64,000 nucleotides of DNA, taken from contig CM068313.1 in the NCBI GenBank assembly GCA_034766995.1, forward strand, positions 16,055,512-16,119,511, given 5' to 3'. Under the pieces are notes generated by a model. That model had not been told where the DNA came from and did no database searches. It saw nothing but the letters and a program-made list of their open reading frames with translations. Made by a program: the position numbers and the translations under genes. This document shows positions 1-11,572 of this stretch, one piece after another; within the stretch, counting starts at the first letter, position 1, and the number at the start of each line of letters is the position of its first letter. The DNA is from Acanthacorydalis orientalis. Its lineage: Eukaryota; Arthropoda; Insecta; Megaloptera; Corydalidae.

Positions 1-315
1 CAGTACATTTCATTTGTTTGTAGATGAGATTAATACAGATAAAGATTGTCTCTGAAGATATGTCAATTATGTTTTCTTTATATTGTGAAATGAACGACTG
101 ACATTTAACCACCGGAGTATACAAGTTATCTACCTTTTAAGTTACGGACTTGGATTTTGTTTATTATAAAAAAAAGATATTTCGTTTATTTCACACTTAA
201 TATTTTTTATTTTACACTAGTCTTATAATATAGTTTTTATATTTATTTTAATTTTAGACTTGCAGACTTTAATTTCAAACTATATTTATAAAAAAATACT
301 TTTTTTTTCTCTACG
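1..315. other. AT-rich DNA, no feature seen
   Basis: Very AT-rich with short A and T runs. I see no open frame, splice-site pair or repeat boundary that I can support. Confidence 0.5.
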
Positions 316-321
316 GTATAC

Positions 322-364
<43 letters not shown>

Positions 365-381
365 ACATAATATATATATAT
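316..381. repeat. (TA)n array with duplicated edge motif
   Basis: A (TA)n run is bracketed by two direct copies of GTATACATAATATATATATA, at 316 and at 361. The second copy looks like a slippage duplication of the array together with its edge. Confidence 0.9.
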
Positions 382-1257
382 TTAAATATTTTTTTTAAGT
401 ATAGATGTTGATTATTATTTTCTCATAACATATCTAAATGCATATGAAAATGAAATATTTTCTATTTCTAAATTTATTAAAATTTGAATTAATTTACTTA
501 TTGTTTAACTGAAAGTTATTTCACATCAATATATAAAATTACATCTCTATTAAAATTAAATTATATTAGTCTTTGAAGCGAGAACATAAATAATTCATTT
601 CTTAAAAAAAATATTTTCAAGACAGTCATTCTCTAATAGATTTGATAATTAATTCAAAGATTCTAGTAAAGTAAAAAAAACTTATAATTTTTAAATTATA
701 TAATCATCCAGAAGAATTATCTAGAATTATATTAGTTAATGATATCCTACAAATTAAAAATCGTATCTTTTATGAAAGATAAGTTACTTTTGAGAAATCC
801 GTCTGTTATTTTTGTTTAAATAAATAAATCAAATTAAAATATTTATATTATGTTTTTTAAAAGCTAACAAATACCTCAAGAAAAATTGAAATATTTACAG
901 TATAATAAAAATGCCGAAATAAGACAAAAAGTAAATGGTTTATAAAAAATTATAGAATCGATAGTGATGTAATTTTAAGTTTAAACTAATGTTTTTGATA
1001 TCGGGGTGAACAAAAACACTTAAAATAAATTCACACAAATCAATTAATTTCCACATATAATAATAACTTTTAAACATTTTGGTTGGACATTTATAAAGCC
1101 AATTTTTCGGATTTTTTTTCAGAGATGAATTTATGAAAATTTAAGAATATTTTAATACATTAATAATGTATAATAAATGTTAGTAATGATAAAAAATTTG
1201 ATATTAATAAAGTTATATAATACAAAAATATATCACTAAAAATAACCAGAGGTTATT
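382..1257. other. AT-rich DNA, no feature seen
   Basis: Continuous AT-rich sequence dense in stop codons in all frames. No TIR, splice pair or GC-richer island was found. Confidence 0.45.
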
Positions 1258-1485
1258 CTATAATAGTAAGAAATAATATAATGTAGCACGAAAATCCTTC
1301 GATAGAAATTCTAAGAAAGAAACTAATACAGATAGTTGATATAATTTCTGGCATAGAAAAATGACGCCAGAGACAGAACGTATCGAAGAGGCGTGGAATA
1401 AAACGAAGGCGTTGGCTAGAATCAGGTCACATTGAAGCACTACCTCAGTACATGGTGCTTTTAAAAGAAACCAATAAGAAAACAT
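1258..1485 (-). other. unrecognised open frame in a GC-richer island
   Basis: A 75-codon frame starts at the ATG at 1485, directly beside a short (TA)n run (1485-1508), and stays open through 1284-1465, the only GC-richer part of this neighbourhood. The product would be hydrophobic (MFSYWFLLKAP start). On the plus strand the same island also contains short open pieces, including MTPETERIEEAWNKTKALAR from 1361, which reads more like protein than the minus-strand frame does. I recognise neither. It could be a decayed transposon or gene exon, or a non-coding conserved element. Confidence 0.15.
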
Positions 1486-1508
1486 ATATATATATATATA
1501 TATATATA

Positions 1509-2254
1509 ACGGCAAATAATAATTCACAATAAACGATAAAATAATAATTCATTTTATATAAATATTACAGAAAATTTAAATAAACAGTTTAATAAAATAC
1601 ACATTTTATTATTGTTTAAAATCAATTTGTTTTATTTGAAGAGAATTTTTGGGTTTAAATTAAAATATATGTTTTTTTAATGTGAAAATAATTATTTAGT
1701 TTTAGTATTTATATAAAATAACAATGGACTGTATTGATTTATTCATTTATTTAAACAAAATTAAAAATAAATGAGAAGTAAATATTTTTTTAATTTATTG
1801 AAGGTTTGTTTAGTTGAAAAAAAGATAAATTTTTAATAAAAAATGCCTTGTATGTTGAAAATTTTTTAATATTTGAAATAAATATATTATCTGTTTAAGA
1901 GAGTAAATAAGAATCTATTTTTGAAAAGTCTCTCATATATCGTTAATAATCTATAAAAAAAAGTTGTATTTGACATAAATACCTCGTTTTATTACAAAGT
2001 GATTGCAGATATAGCCCGAGTTATAAAATTCAGTTTTATGTTTTAAAAACGGAATCTATACCTCCGAAATGTACATGTATTCTTAATTTAAATAAAAAAA
2101 TATGTAAAATGTCAACAGCACACACAAATACTACGAAACTGACAAAAAATATTGAAATATAGAAATATATTCAACACATATTCTTGTTTACGAAAGAAAT
2201 TTTGCATAAAGAATGCAAAACTAGTACTAAAATATTTGACTACACGTATCTTTG
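1509..2254. other. AT-rich DNA, no feature seen
   Basis: No supported feature. Long A/T runs and dense stops in all frames. Confidence 0.4.
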
Positions 2255-2460
2255 CATAATTGTACGCTTCGCCACTGGCACAACAACGAATCGATGATGA
2301 TAGGGGTGGTGTTCGGCGTGGGTAATGATGATAAACTTGAAAAATGTATAAATGGCGAGGAGCGTGAACAAAGAAGCGGTGGCGATCTTATCGGCTACCA
2401 TACCGCTACCGCCTGAGCGCCAATGTGAAATATGCTGATGTTAGAAATACGTGCTAATGG
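2255..2460. promoter_or_regulatory. GC-richer island, candidate regulatory element
   Basis: An abrupt rise in GC and CpG against the surrounding AT desert. It contains an imperfect inverted repeat (GCGGTGGCG near 2372, CGCTACCGC near 2404) around a CTTATC (GATA-type) site. No long open frame covers the island. The composition and sharp edges suggest a conserved non-coding element; function is inferred only. Confidence 0.3.
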
Positions 2461-2931
2461 AAATGTGTATTAAATTACCGTCTCCTCTGTAATGAAAATA
2501 TTACAGTCTTTTTTGATATTACTCTGATTTAGAAATCATCGATATAATATAGCGTTGTCAATTTGCAATATATTTTATATATTTCAGACCGGCCGAGTTT
2601 CAAAAATATAATTTGATTGTGAATCAAAACTCATAACGTTTTTATTACATAGTTTATAAAAAAAGTAATATTCTTTATAATTGTAAACATTTTACAAGTA
2701 AAAAAATTAATTAGTTTCTAATTAGTGAAATGAAAGATTAATCCGTATTGCAAAATTCTTTTTCAGTAATACATATAAACTTTTTATTAATATAATTCTA
2801 GGTACAAAAAGTTGATTGACATTTATATTCATTATTTTAATTTCGTTTTTCTTACAAAATTTATTTCACTAAAATTTAGTTGAAAAGTAAATAAGAAAAT
2901 TTCATTAATTATACACTTTAAATCAATAATA
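2461..2931. other. AT-rich DNA, no feature seen
   Basis: No gene, repeat or motif that I can support between the island and the mariner copy. Confidence 0.4.
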
Positions 2932-3478
2932 TTAGATTGGTAGGAAAATAATTTCGGTTTTTGTTTCCTGAATTCTAGCCTTATTTTTTTCAGTGAAAGT
3001 GTCAATTCATCGTGTGCATGTTAATATCATTTTAGAGTGCATTTTTCTGTCTGTATTTTGGTAACATCGACTTTGATTCCATTATTAATTTCGCATCAAA
3101 TTAGGCTATTGAATTAAAGATGGAAAATAAGAAAGTAAGAGAAATTTTTGGTATGAATTCAAAACGGGTAGTAAAGCAGCAGAAAGTATTTGTAAATAAA
3201 ACGATGTTTTTAGTGTAAGTACTGTAAGTAAGGAACGTACGATCCAATGGTGGTTCTAAAAGTTTCGTACTGAGAATAAGAGCCTTAAAGATGAAAAAGA
3301 TCGAGGGCATCTTTATTCAGTTAATAACGATCGACTGAAGGCGTTAGTTGATTCAGAACCTCACACAATTCGAGAGCTTGCACAAAAGTTAGGCGTTAAT
3401 CATCCAACAATTTTGGACCACATAAAACAGTTAGGAAAATCAAATTCATAAACCGCAATTATTTTTCTACTAACCTAA
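2932..3478 (+). mobile_element. family A mariner deletion derivative, copy A1 (547 bp)
   Basis: The left end begins TTAGATTGGTAGGAAAATAA and the right end finishes ATTTTTCTACTAACCTAA. TA flanks both ends (2930-2931 and 3479-3480), as expected for mariner target duplication. The TIR is close to that of the cecropia/Hsmar1-like group (TTAGGTTGGTG type). The interior holds a 5' leader, the start of a transposase reading frame and then the 3' terminal sequence. The catalytic two thirds of a normal 1.3 kb mariner is missing. Plus orientation by the coding remnant. Confidence 0.93.
3120..3450 (+). pseudogene. mariner transposase N-terminal (HTH) remnant in A1
   Basis: Starts at ATG 3120 (MENKKVREIF). 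A one-base shift after about ten codons is needed to continue as EFKTGSKAAES, then ERTIQWWF, LKDEKDRG, NDRLKALVDSEP and REAL-type REL-AQKLGV helices ending in HPTILDHIKQLGKS. This order matches the paired helix-turn-helix DNA-binding half of mariner transposases. It contains frameshifts and in-frame stops and has no catalytic aspartates, so it is a dead, HTH-only remnant. Family known from pattern; no search was run. Confidence 0.85.
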
Positions 3479-3480
3479 TA

Positions 3481-4730
3481 ACTATAGTAATATTATTATA
3501 TAAGGAATATTATTTAATTGGAAGTTTTTGTTTTTTATTAAATAAATTAAATGATTTTAATATATTTTAGATAATAAAATAAAATTCAATAAACTAAACT
3601 TCTATTAGTTTATTAATATGAGAATTGTGATTCTATTAAAATTTAAAAATTATTAAAAAATTTGAACATAGTAAGAAATTATTGAATTCTATTCTTCTAA
3701 GTGAGATTTATTTATATTATTCTTTCATTTTCTATATCCTTATGAATAATATAATTTGTATTGGCATTATTCAACCGACTAAATCTTTGCATTAAAGCTT
3801 ATATGATTAAAAGTTACCGGTCTATTTTGACTGAAAAACTGTGCCCTGTGTTTCATTTGACGTTAATTTTTTGTGAGTTTTGTTAATATCTTTTTATATT
3901 TATTTTCAGTCAACAACTAAAAAATAAACTGAAAATATATTACATAGATAGCACAAAAATAATTACCTTGAATCATCAATTTATGATATTTATATTAAAA
4001 AAAACAATTTTCAAATCGTGATTACTAAACGGACGATAAACATTTAAATCTTAAGTAGTGAGGTCTATTCTGTTATTGATTACTTACAATCCTTCGACGG
4101 AAATTCTTATTTAAAGTACCGAAAGCTTAGTAAACACTCATTCAGCTAAACACAGCCAGTCCATTCAAAACAATACATTATATAAAATGGCTTAAAAAAT
4201 TCAACTAAAAAAATATTGAATAACATGCATACAGAAATACAGTACAATTCAATTTGCTATTTTTATAAGGCTTTCAGTAGAAGAATGAATAACGTTACTG
4301 AATTCATACCTAGAAAAATACTATTCTATTAGGTATGTACAAGATATTGGATAAATGCTTTTTAATATGGAAAATGAAACAAATTGAGTATTTGAAACAA
4401 AAAAATAATTTAGTTTAAATTAAGAATTATTTAAATATAAAATTTCCTTTTTGGTGTATCATTGGCACTAATTTTGTTATTTCAAATATATTTATTATCA
4501 ATTAGCAATGTAAATAAAGTTATAAATTGATTTAAATTTTATCTCAATTATTACACAAAAATATATCCAAGAATCTAAAAAAACATATTTCTATAGCGGA
4601 AAATAAATCGAATAATCAAATAAATCACACACGAAATATAAAGGATTGTAAACTGTTATCTTCACCAACATAGTTTTTATTTTAGCTGTCTTCATAACTA
4701 TTTCATATTTAAAATATTACTAACATTAAA
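3481..4730. other. AT-rich DNA, little to report
   Basis: Mostly stop-dense AT-rich sequence. The 20-base segment at 4090 (AATCCTTCGACGGAAATTCT) resembles 1288-1313 (AATCCTTCGATAGAAATTCT); this may be a shared repeat remnant or a shared motif. Confidence 0.35.
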
Positions 4731-4732
4731 TC

Positions 4733-4963
4733 ATATATATATATATATATAAATTTGTGTGTATATAATGTGTGTTTCACGAAACCAATGTTTTAAAAAT
4801 AAGAAACAGCAAAGATTCACAACTCTATTATTTTCTTTGCATGCAGCTCACGTTTCACACTAGTACAATCAAATCCTGTTACGGTAACTGAGTTTTTTAT
4901 CATGCCGGATATGAATCAAAATTTCATAAATTATATACATATATGTATATATATATATAAATC

Positions 4964-5001
<38 letters not shown>

Positions 5002-5034
5002 CGTATATATATATATATAAATACATATATTTTA
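4733..5034. repeat. (TA)n arrays and a (TA)n-TAAATCG higher-order repeat
   Basis: A (TA)10 run at 4733-4752 is followed at 4934-5034 by an array in which (TA)n blocks are separated by the same interruption, TAAATCG, at about 4956 and 4998. The repeated interruption shows that whole blocks were duplicated rather than single dinucleotides. The sequence between (4753-4933) is ordinary AT-rich DNA. Confidence 0.8.
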
Positions 5035-5478
5035 CTGAATTTTTCAAATATAGAAATGAACGAAAGTTTACATAAAATTTTCCATTTTTATTTCAAGCAT
5101 ATTTTTCACATTTACATTGAAATTTACTTGTACACAATTAAGAATTAAAATGTATTACCAAATAAGAGGAATAAATATTTTAATAATTCTCTTTTCCAAC
5201 TATTTTAATAAAGAATTTTATATTTCATAAATATTTTTCAAGATAAAAATTACGAACACGTATCAAATAAATATAAATATTTATCTTTTGTTATGTAATT
5301 GATAGTCATAATTATTTTATTTTATAAACATTTCATAATTCATAACGACAAATAAAAAATCACATATATTTTTCAATGGAAATAAATGTATTGATAGAAT
5401 TTTTCTTACAATTCTTAGAACTTAATAGTAAATTACATTATTAAAATAATGAAAAAATTGTATAATTCTATCATAACT
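5035..5478. other. AT-rich DNA, no feature seen
   Basis: No open frame, splice pair or repeat edge that I can support. Confidence 0.4.
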
Positions 5479-5491
5479 TTATATATATATA

Positions 5492-5533
<42 letters not shown>
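5479..5533. repeat. (TA)n array
   Basis: TA dinucleotide array with one TTT interruption near 5493. Confidence 0.9.
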
Positions 5534-5536
<3 letters not shown>

Positions 5537-5974
5537 GCAATAATGAAGTAAAATATTTTTAAATAAACATAATTTAACTGAAACACATAGAAATATACTA
5601 TTAAACACTGATAAAATAAATAATAAATTCACTTTGTTTCTTTTTGTATCATAATTTTTTATTTTCATTAAAACTGTGTCTTATTCCAGCAACTGTTTCA
5701 CTAAATATAACATTACTCTAACTTTAAATATCAATTTCGAACATAATTTTTTTATGTTGAAGTTCATATATCACACCGTATACAAATAAGAGAATACAGA
5801 ACCGAGATATGAAATTAAATGAATAAATGAACAAACTTTGAGCTGTAAAATTAGTTTTCTATGTGAAACGAAGATATTGTTTTACAATGATCCATCTGCC
5901 AGCAAGTTTATCAACTTGTGTTCTTAGTAAATAATTAATATTCTTTGAAACTTCATTATTTAAACAAAACGCTG

Positions 5975-6190
5975 TCTATGTAACGACGACGTTAATAACG
6001 GTCGCGTATTTTAAATCCGACGTGGAAAATTCGACCTTGTGGAAAGCGTTTCATTATCATTAGATCGCATAAATGACTTATTCGAAAATTACGGTCGTAG
6101 GTCAATTTACGAATGTAAACGATAAAACTTGAATCTCACTGCCCGTTGTTCGTACGTTACAATCACAATGTAAAAATTTATGAAATCCTG
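5975..6190. promoter_or_regulatory. GC-richer island, candidate enhancer-like element
   Basis: A CpG-containing block (ACGACGACGTTAATAACGGTC near 5980, CGTCGGATT-type sequence, GCATAAATGACTTA near 6066). It carries TAAT and ATAAA homeodomain-type sites and no coding frame. Sequence quality differs sharply from both flanks. Regulatory role is inferred from composition only. Confidence 0.3.
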
Positions 6191-6252
6191 TTAGGGTGTT
6201 GAAATATGAATATTAATTTTATTCAAATATATATAGAGAGGTAATTAATCAC

Positions 6253-6258
<6 letters not shown>

Positions 6259-6289
<31 letters not shown>
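6259..6289. repeat. (TA)n array abutting MITE C1
   Basis: The array stops two to three bases before the left TIR of C1, consistent with insertion of the MITE at a TA of the array. Confidence 0.85.
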
Positions 6290-6292
<3 letters not shown>

Positions 6293-6517
6293 GGATGATT
6301 TAATTTAAGCTTCCACATGTAAGAATGAATATGGGACAGGGGTATATTTAAGAAGAGGGCAGGGGTTAAGAAAGTCATGTTATTTTTTATTAAGTATTTT
6401 TGTTTAATTCAATACTAAAATAAAATTGAACTAAAAAATAAATGGAGGATAACATGTATCTTCTTAATTTTTGTTTTTTTCTTTCATGCTTTTGTATAAG
6501 CCTAAATTGAATCAACC
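6293..6517 (+). mobile_element. family C palindromic MITE, copy C1 (about 225 bp)
   Basis: Ends are inverted repeats: GGATGATTTAATTTAAGC at the left and GCCTAAATTGAATCAACC at the right. The interior (GGGCAGGGGTTAAGAAAGTC, then ATTCAATACTAAAAT, AATTGAACT and AATGGAGGATAACATG) matches the reverse complement of the copy at 62716-62918 almost throughout, so this is a dispersed element with defined ends. It has no coding capacity. The ends lie next to TA, suggesting a Tc1/mariner-type mobiliser; the superfamily is inferred. Confidence 0.85.
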
Positions 6518-6529
6518 TGTGTATATACA

Positions 6530-6553
6530 TATACATATATATATATATATATG
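6530..6553. repeat. short (TA)n array
   Basis: TACATATACA-led TA run just right of MITE C1, so C1 lies between two TA-rich tracts. Confidence 0.7.
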
Positions 6554-6640
6554 TGGGTGTGTGTATTCATATACATGAATATATTTTCTGCGAAATTCAT
6601 TTTATTAAACATACAAGTTCCTGTGCCCAATCACCATATA

Positions 6641-6715
6641 TTAAGTTGGTAGGAAAATAATTGCGGTGTTTGTTTTTGAGTTCTTACCTTAATTTTTTTT
6701 CAATGAAATTGTTTT
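6641..6715 (+). mobile_element. family A mariner 5' end fragment (A7)
   Basis: Begins TTAAGTTGGTAGGAAAATAA after a TA, continues TTGCGGTGTTTGTTTTTGAG and into the family A leader (TTTTTTTTCAATGAAATTG). Similarity to the leader is lost after about 6715, so only the 5' terminus remains. Confidence 0.85.
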
Positions 6716-7787
6716 TTGATGAAGACTTTTAAAACTTCAAAAGTATAGAATTGGCACTGTGGCTAAACTAGTTTGAAAAAAAGTAATTCCCCACATACTA
6801 CAATTTTCTAAACATATTTTTATTTTAGGAAAAGATGTTTTAAAATAAAAAAATGTTTGGGAATATTGTTCATAAATCAATCAATTTGCATAATAAGGAA
6901 TATTTTTTATCTATGTTTAAATATTAATATTAATGAGAAAAATTGTTTTGTAATACGAAAAACCACTAAATAGTCTATAATAATACATAACTTTGATTTT
7001 AGAAAAGTTCAAAGCAAAAATATAGATTTCGTACAGAAAAAAATGGATTATCATTAGTAAGAAATTAATTTGGATTATGTTGAAACAAATTTAAACGAAT
7101 GTATTGAAAATAAATGATTTCGAAAAACTCTCTTCAAATAAAAAACAATAAGTGAAAACAAATCCAAATAAACCATCAGGTATCAAGAAAAAAATCCTTA
7201 CATACTTTGTCATCATTATTGAGGATTTAAAGTGATCCCTCAGCATAAAAATATTACACTAAGGGGAACTTTTGAAAAGAACTAGATAAAGAGGATAGTT
7301 GATAAATGTAATTTAGTGGAATTCTTCATAAAAGATTTGGCAAATTATTTAATACGATGATATATCACTTAGAGAGTAATATCTGAAGTATAATGAGATC
7401 TTAAGTTAGTTTCCTCATTTTTTAATAATTTATCGAACTATGTTAGAATAACAGATAATAATTTATGATATTAAATATTTGAATTTAACTTTTTTCTTTT
7501 TAATACAGAGTTCAGATAGAACTATATTAAAAAGAAAATTAAAGTTATTTTTAATGAAGAATTTTTTATATCCTTATATATATATATATATCCTTATTAT
7601 TATAAAAATAGTTATTAAATATATAAAGAAAAATTACCATTATCATTAAATTTTTGTATATACTTCATATTATGCTATATAAAATAAGACCTAAAAGAGT
7701 TAAAGTACTTTTTTATTAATGCCAGTACAATCTCATTAATTCATTTATATTCATATAACTAGAAGTGTTCCTTAATAAAATATTATA

Positions 7788-7790
<3 letters not shown>
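6716..7790. other. AT-rich DNA, no gene seen
   Basis: Stop-dense sequence with one short (TA)8 run at 7577-7592. No supported gene, TIR or regulatory island. Confidence 0.4.

Positions 7791-7791
<1 letters not shown>

Positions 7792-7839
<48 letters not shown>
7792..7839. repeat. (TA)n array
   Basis: Uninterrupted TA dinucleotide array of about 48 bp. Confidence 0.9.
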
Positions 7840-7842
<3 letters not shown>

Positions 7843-8444
7843 AAATATAAGCACGAATCTATGTTTTGTTGAGTTAATATAACGATGTACGAATACGGTT
7901 TTTTTCAATACACATCTACACAGTTGTTATTTTCACAAAAGATTTTCAAATATGATTTTGCTTTTAATTAATGTTATTTACATATGGGGTTGACAGAAAA
8001 CATTTCAGAATAAGCGCAGTAATTAATTTTTAATCCAGTTCTTAAGAAATGATTTCAAAGATACGAACGTATTTAATATACTAAAAAAGTAGTGTTTGTT
8101 ATTTGAAGTACCTAGCATGGGGTAAATTGGCTTTTTCCAAGATATTTATACTTTCATATAATATAATAGTTGTCTTCTGAATTTTTTCTATTTATAATAA
8201 ATTTTACAAAAGTTTTAAATTGTGATTAAAAAAGTCAGATTTTAATACTTGTGAGTGTTTTTTCTTTAATATGATATTAATTGAAATTTAATTTTTGTAC
8301 AGTATATTTATTTTGTTTCAATATAAATTTTCTTATAAATTATTATTATCTATGTCTTTAAAAAGAGATTTGATATTGATTGAACTTTATATTTTGATAA
8401 AACTATTAATTTATACCTCTTCTGTTTGAATAGAACCTGATATA
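7840..8444. other. AT-rich DNA, no feature seen
   Basis: No open frame or repeat that I can support. Confidence 0.4.
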
Positions 8445-8482
8445 TTAGGTTGGTAGGAAAATAATTGCTGTTTTTTTTCTGT
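8445..8482 (+). mobile_element. family A solo 5' TIR (A8)
   Basis: TTAGGTTGGTAGGAAAATAA followed by TTGCTGTTTTTTTTCTG, preceded by TA. It is an excellent match to the family A left TIR, but no other part of the element follows. Confidence 0.8.
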
Positions 8483-8569
8483 TAATTATTTAATAAAATT
8501 ACTACTCTATATATTTCATATATTTGAAAAAAAATTAAATTCATTTCGTTGACGTTACATACACATCTT

Positions 8570-8945
8570 TATACATAACACAAAGAGAACAATGTGACTA
8601 AATGTACACACTGGGTGTAAATATGCGAAGGTGTGTGTATATATGTAAAGGTATATGAACGCGCGGTGCATTACGTTATACGTTATGGTATGGTCGGCCC
8701 GTGCTTCGTGTTAATTGCGCGGGAACAAGAGCCGTTCTGTTGTCGTCGACGTCGTCATCGTGTGAGGCTTTAATCAAAACAGCGGCACGATTGGACGTGC
8801 GGTCATTGATATGTTAATAGAGCGTGGTCGAGGCTGGGGAGTTCCCGGCGCCGGTAGTCTGAGCTTCACGACCGTGATGGACTCCGCCCACACATTCATG
8901 TATACGTATCAAAAAGACGCGGTTATCTAGATTCGTAGGAAAATA
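8570..8945. promoter_or_regulatory. large GC-rich island with Rel/NF-kB-type site
   Basis: One of the most GC-rich blocks of the window, with many CpGs (TCGTCGACGTCGTCATCG near 8743, CCCGGCGCCGGTAG near 8844). It contains a perfect GGGRNNYYCC Rel/Dorsal-type site, GGGAGTTCCC, at 8837-8846. No frame is open across it. Best read as a regulatory element or a TATA-less CpG-rich promoter; which one cannot be decided from sequence alone. Confidence 0.4.
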
Positions 8946-8978
8946 TATCACTTGATAATCCAATTTATACAAAACACA

Positions 8979-8983
<5 letters not shown>

Positions 8984-9033
<50 letters not shown>
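8984..9033. repeat. (TA)n array
   Basis: Uninterrupted TA array directly downstream of the GC-rich island. Confidence 0.9.
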
Positions 9034-9036
<3 letters not shown>

Positions 9037-9789
9037 ACACAAATAATGATTTTTTAAAAAACGAAATATATTAATGATAAAAATAAATTAAAACCTTTTA
9101 TAGGAATATTTTTATCTCTATAAAGTTTCTAGAATATCTTTAGAAAGGTTCGGCAGATAATAATCTATTAACATTCAAGTACTACATTTTATTTAATACC
9201 GTTTTTCTATTTAAATAATATCTTGATTAAACCCTGCTCAAATTTATCACTTATGTTAGCCATATTTTAAATAAATATGTCCGAATATAAATGAAAAAAG
9301 CGAATTTAAACATGTTACAGTTCGTATCTTTATATGGTTTCAAAAAGATTTTTCTTACATCGAAAATTTTTGATGTATTTTTATGTTCACTTATTATCCA
9401 ACTTTTTGGTATTCATCATTAAATTGTACCTTAGCGAATAAATATCAAAACATAAATATTGCAAAAATAAGTTCAATTAGTTATTTTAGAATTTTTAAAA
9501 AAATTCTCCTCGATTCATCCATTTTGGCATTTATAATTTAAAAAAAAATTTAAATTGTAATCACTGAATCGAGAGTAAAATTTTATGTTCAATAAAACGA
9601 CGATCAGTTTTTCTGAGGTGCCTGTATTTTTCATCATTCAGCTGAAGTTGCTAAAATCGTGAAACGCTTAGCCGTCAGAACTCAGGCTGTCTTTTTTACT
9701 TAAATGCTCTAAAATATTTCTAATTTTTTTCTAACATTGTTAGGCTACTCTTTGTGAAAAAATGACTGTCCTATATCACATTTTTGATA
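9034..9789. other. AT-rich DNA, no feature seen
   Basis: A slightly GC-richer strip at 9590-9700 has no recognisable coding or repeat structure. Confidence 0.35.
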
Positions 9790-9810
9790 TGATATATATA
9801 TATATATATA

Positions 9811-9934
9811 GGATAATTCAAATAAAGTTTTCTCATGAAAGTATTAAAAAAACGCACAAATTAAAAAAATCATGTAATTTTTAATTTTTGTATTTTTTTA
9901 ATACTTTTATTTGGAAGCTTAAATTGAATCATTA
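9811..9934 (+). mobile_element. family C MITE, short copy C2 (about 124 bp)
   Basis: Left end GGATAATTCAAATAAAG, right end GGAAGCTTAAATTGAATCATT. The interior is a near-perfect palindrome, with AAAGTATTAAAAAAA at the left pairing with TTTTTTTAATACTTT at the right. It lacks the middle part present in C1 and C3. It sits directly after a TA array and directly before a family A 3' fragment. Confidence 0.75.
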
Positions 9935-9936
9935 TA

Positions 9937-10033
9937 GTTCTAGACCACTTAAAACAGCTAGGAAAATCAAAAAAACTTAAAATGTAAATGAACTTAAAGG
10001 TCATAAACACCACTTAATTTTCTACCAAACTTA
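9937..10033 (+). mobile_element. family A mariner 3' end fragment (A9)
   Basis: GTTCTAGACCACTTAAAACA, AGCTAGGAAAATCAAAAAAACT and AGGTCATAAACACC lead to a decayed right TIR (TTTTCTACCAAACTTA, then TA). This is the conserved HTH-to-3'-end junction of the family. The 5' part is absent: MITE C2 begins exactly where the homology stops, but no family A sequence is found on its other side. Confidence 0.85.
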
Positions 10034-11146
10034 TAGTTCTATACGATTGTAATCAATAAAAAAATGTTAAGAAAAAAATTATGCTGTTTTAATGACAGTA
10101 TTTTTATATAATTAACATTAATAATAAATTTATTTCAATTATAATTATAAATGTTCATATGAGTCCAAACTCTTTTTATGAAGATCCATGTCAAAGAAAT
10201 AAATATTATTATTTTGACTGAAAAATCTCAAATGTATAGCAATAATTCGAATTTAATAAAAGATAAAAATAGAACTTTATTTCTAGTTTCTTTTTTGATT
10301 TGAGTTTTAATTTTTACGAACGATATATTTACTGTTGGTGTCTGTTCTCTGAAAATAATTGAATTTAATACTTCAGAACTTTATTGCTCCTTAACGAAAG
10401 TTCTTAATGTAATAAAATGTCACGTGTGAACGTTTATAGCTTTAAAGTTTTATTGAAGAGAAAAAGATTTTGAAATATTTGTCAGAGATACATTTTTTTG
10501 ACAAAATTTACGAAATAGTTTCTTATATTAAATTTTTTTATAGATTTATAGAAAATTGATAATAAGAACGTATATTATAAAATAATCTATAATTTAAAAA
10601 AAAATAATTTTATTCTAAACTTTATAAGATATGACATATAATTATGTGAAAAACATTCAATTTATTTTAAAATGTATTACTATCTATGTATTATTAAAAT
10701 GTTATATAATTAGAATTTTCAATAATCGATTATTTTTCATTTATATCTTGGCTCATACGTATTTCGATGGCATTATCATCAGAATGCTTAGGTAGTACAA
10801 AATCAATGACTAGAGAAAAAAAAGCATTTAACCAAAATGTAAATATTTGTAATTTTGATTATTATTTTATTTCTTGTATTATATTTTTATTAGTCACTAA
10901 GAAAAAGTGATGAATATTTATGTTATTGAAACCTCCTGTTGGCTCAAAATGTTATTTTAGTTTTAGGTTTAAAAAAATTTAGAAAAAATATTTTTAGAAA
11001 ATAAATGTTAAAAATGTGTTTCTCTTTGAAAGAAAATCACTTTTAAAGCAATAATTGATAATTCATATATAATTTATGAAAAATGAAATATAAATTTTAC
11101 GATAAATAATAAATGGCATATTTATGTGAACATTCTAAAATAAAAA
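10034..11146. other. AT-rich DNA, no feature seen
   Basis: Long stop-dense AT-rich stretch. No supported gene or repeat. Confidence 0.4.
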
Positions 11147-11147
11147 T

Positions 11148-11180
<33 letters not shown>

Positions 11181-11192
11181 ATATAAAAAATA

Positions 11193-11242
<50 letters not shown>
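11147..11242. repeat. interrupted (TA)n array
   Basis: Two TA blocks separated by AAAAAATAAAAATA; about 95 bp in all. Confidence 0.9.
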
Positions 11243-11247
<5 letters not shown>

Positions 11248-11454
11248 CAGCCAGTAAAATATTTTCCTCAAAAAATAAGAATGTAATTTTCTTAAAAACT
11301 AACATTTTATTTTTCCTTATTAATCGAAAGATATAATATAAATTTTGAAACATTTTCTAAATAAATTGGTTTCAATTTATATGAACTATTTTTTAAAGTT
11401 TAAAAATAATTTTATAATTTTTGTAGATTTACTATTTTTTTAAAAAGAAATCAA

Positions 11455-11572
11455 TGAAATATTTTGATTATAAAATGTTATAATTAGATTCATTTCACAT
11501 GAATTAGATTCATTTCATGAATTCATTTTCATGAAATATTTTGACTATAAAATGTTATAATTATATTCATTT

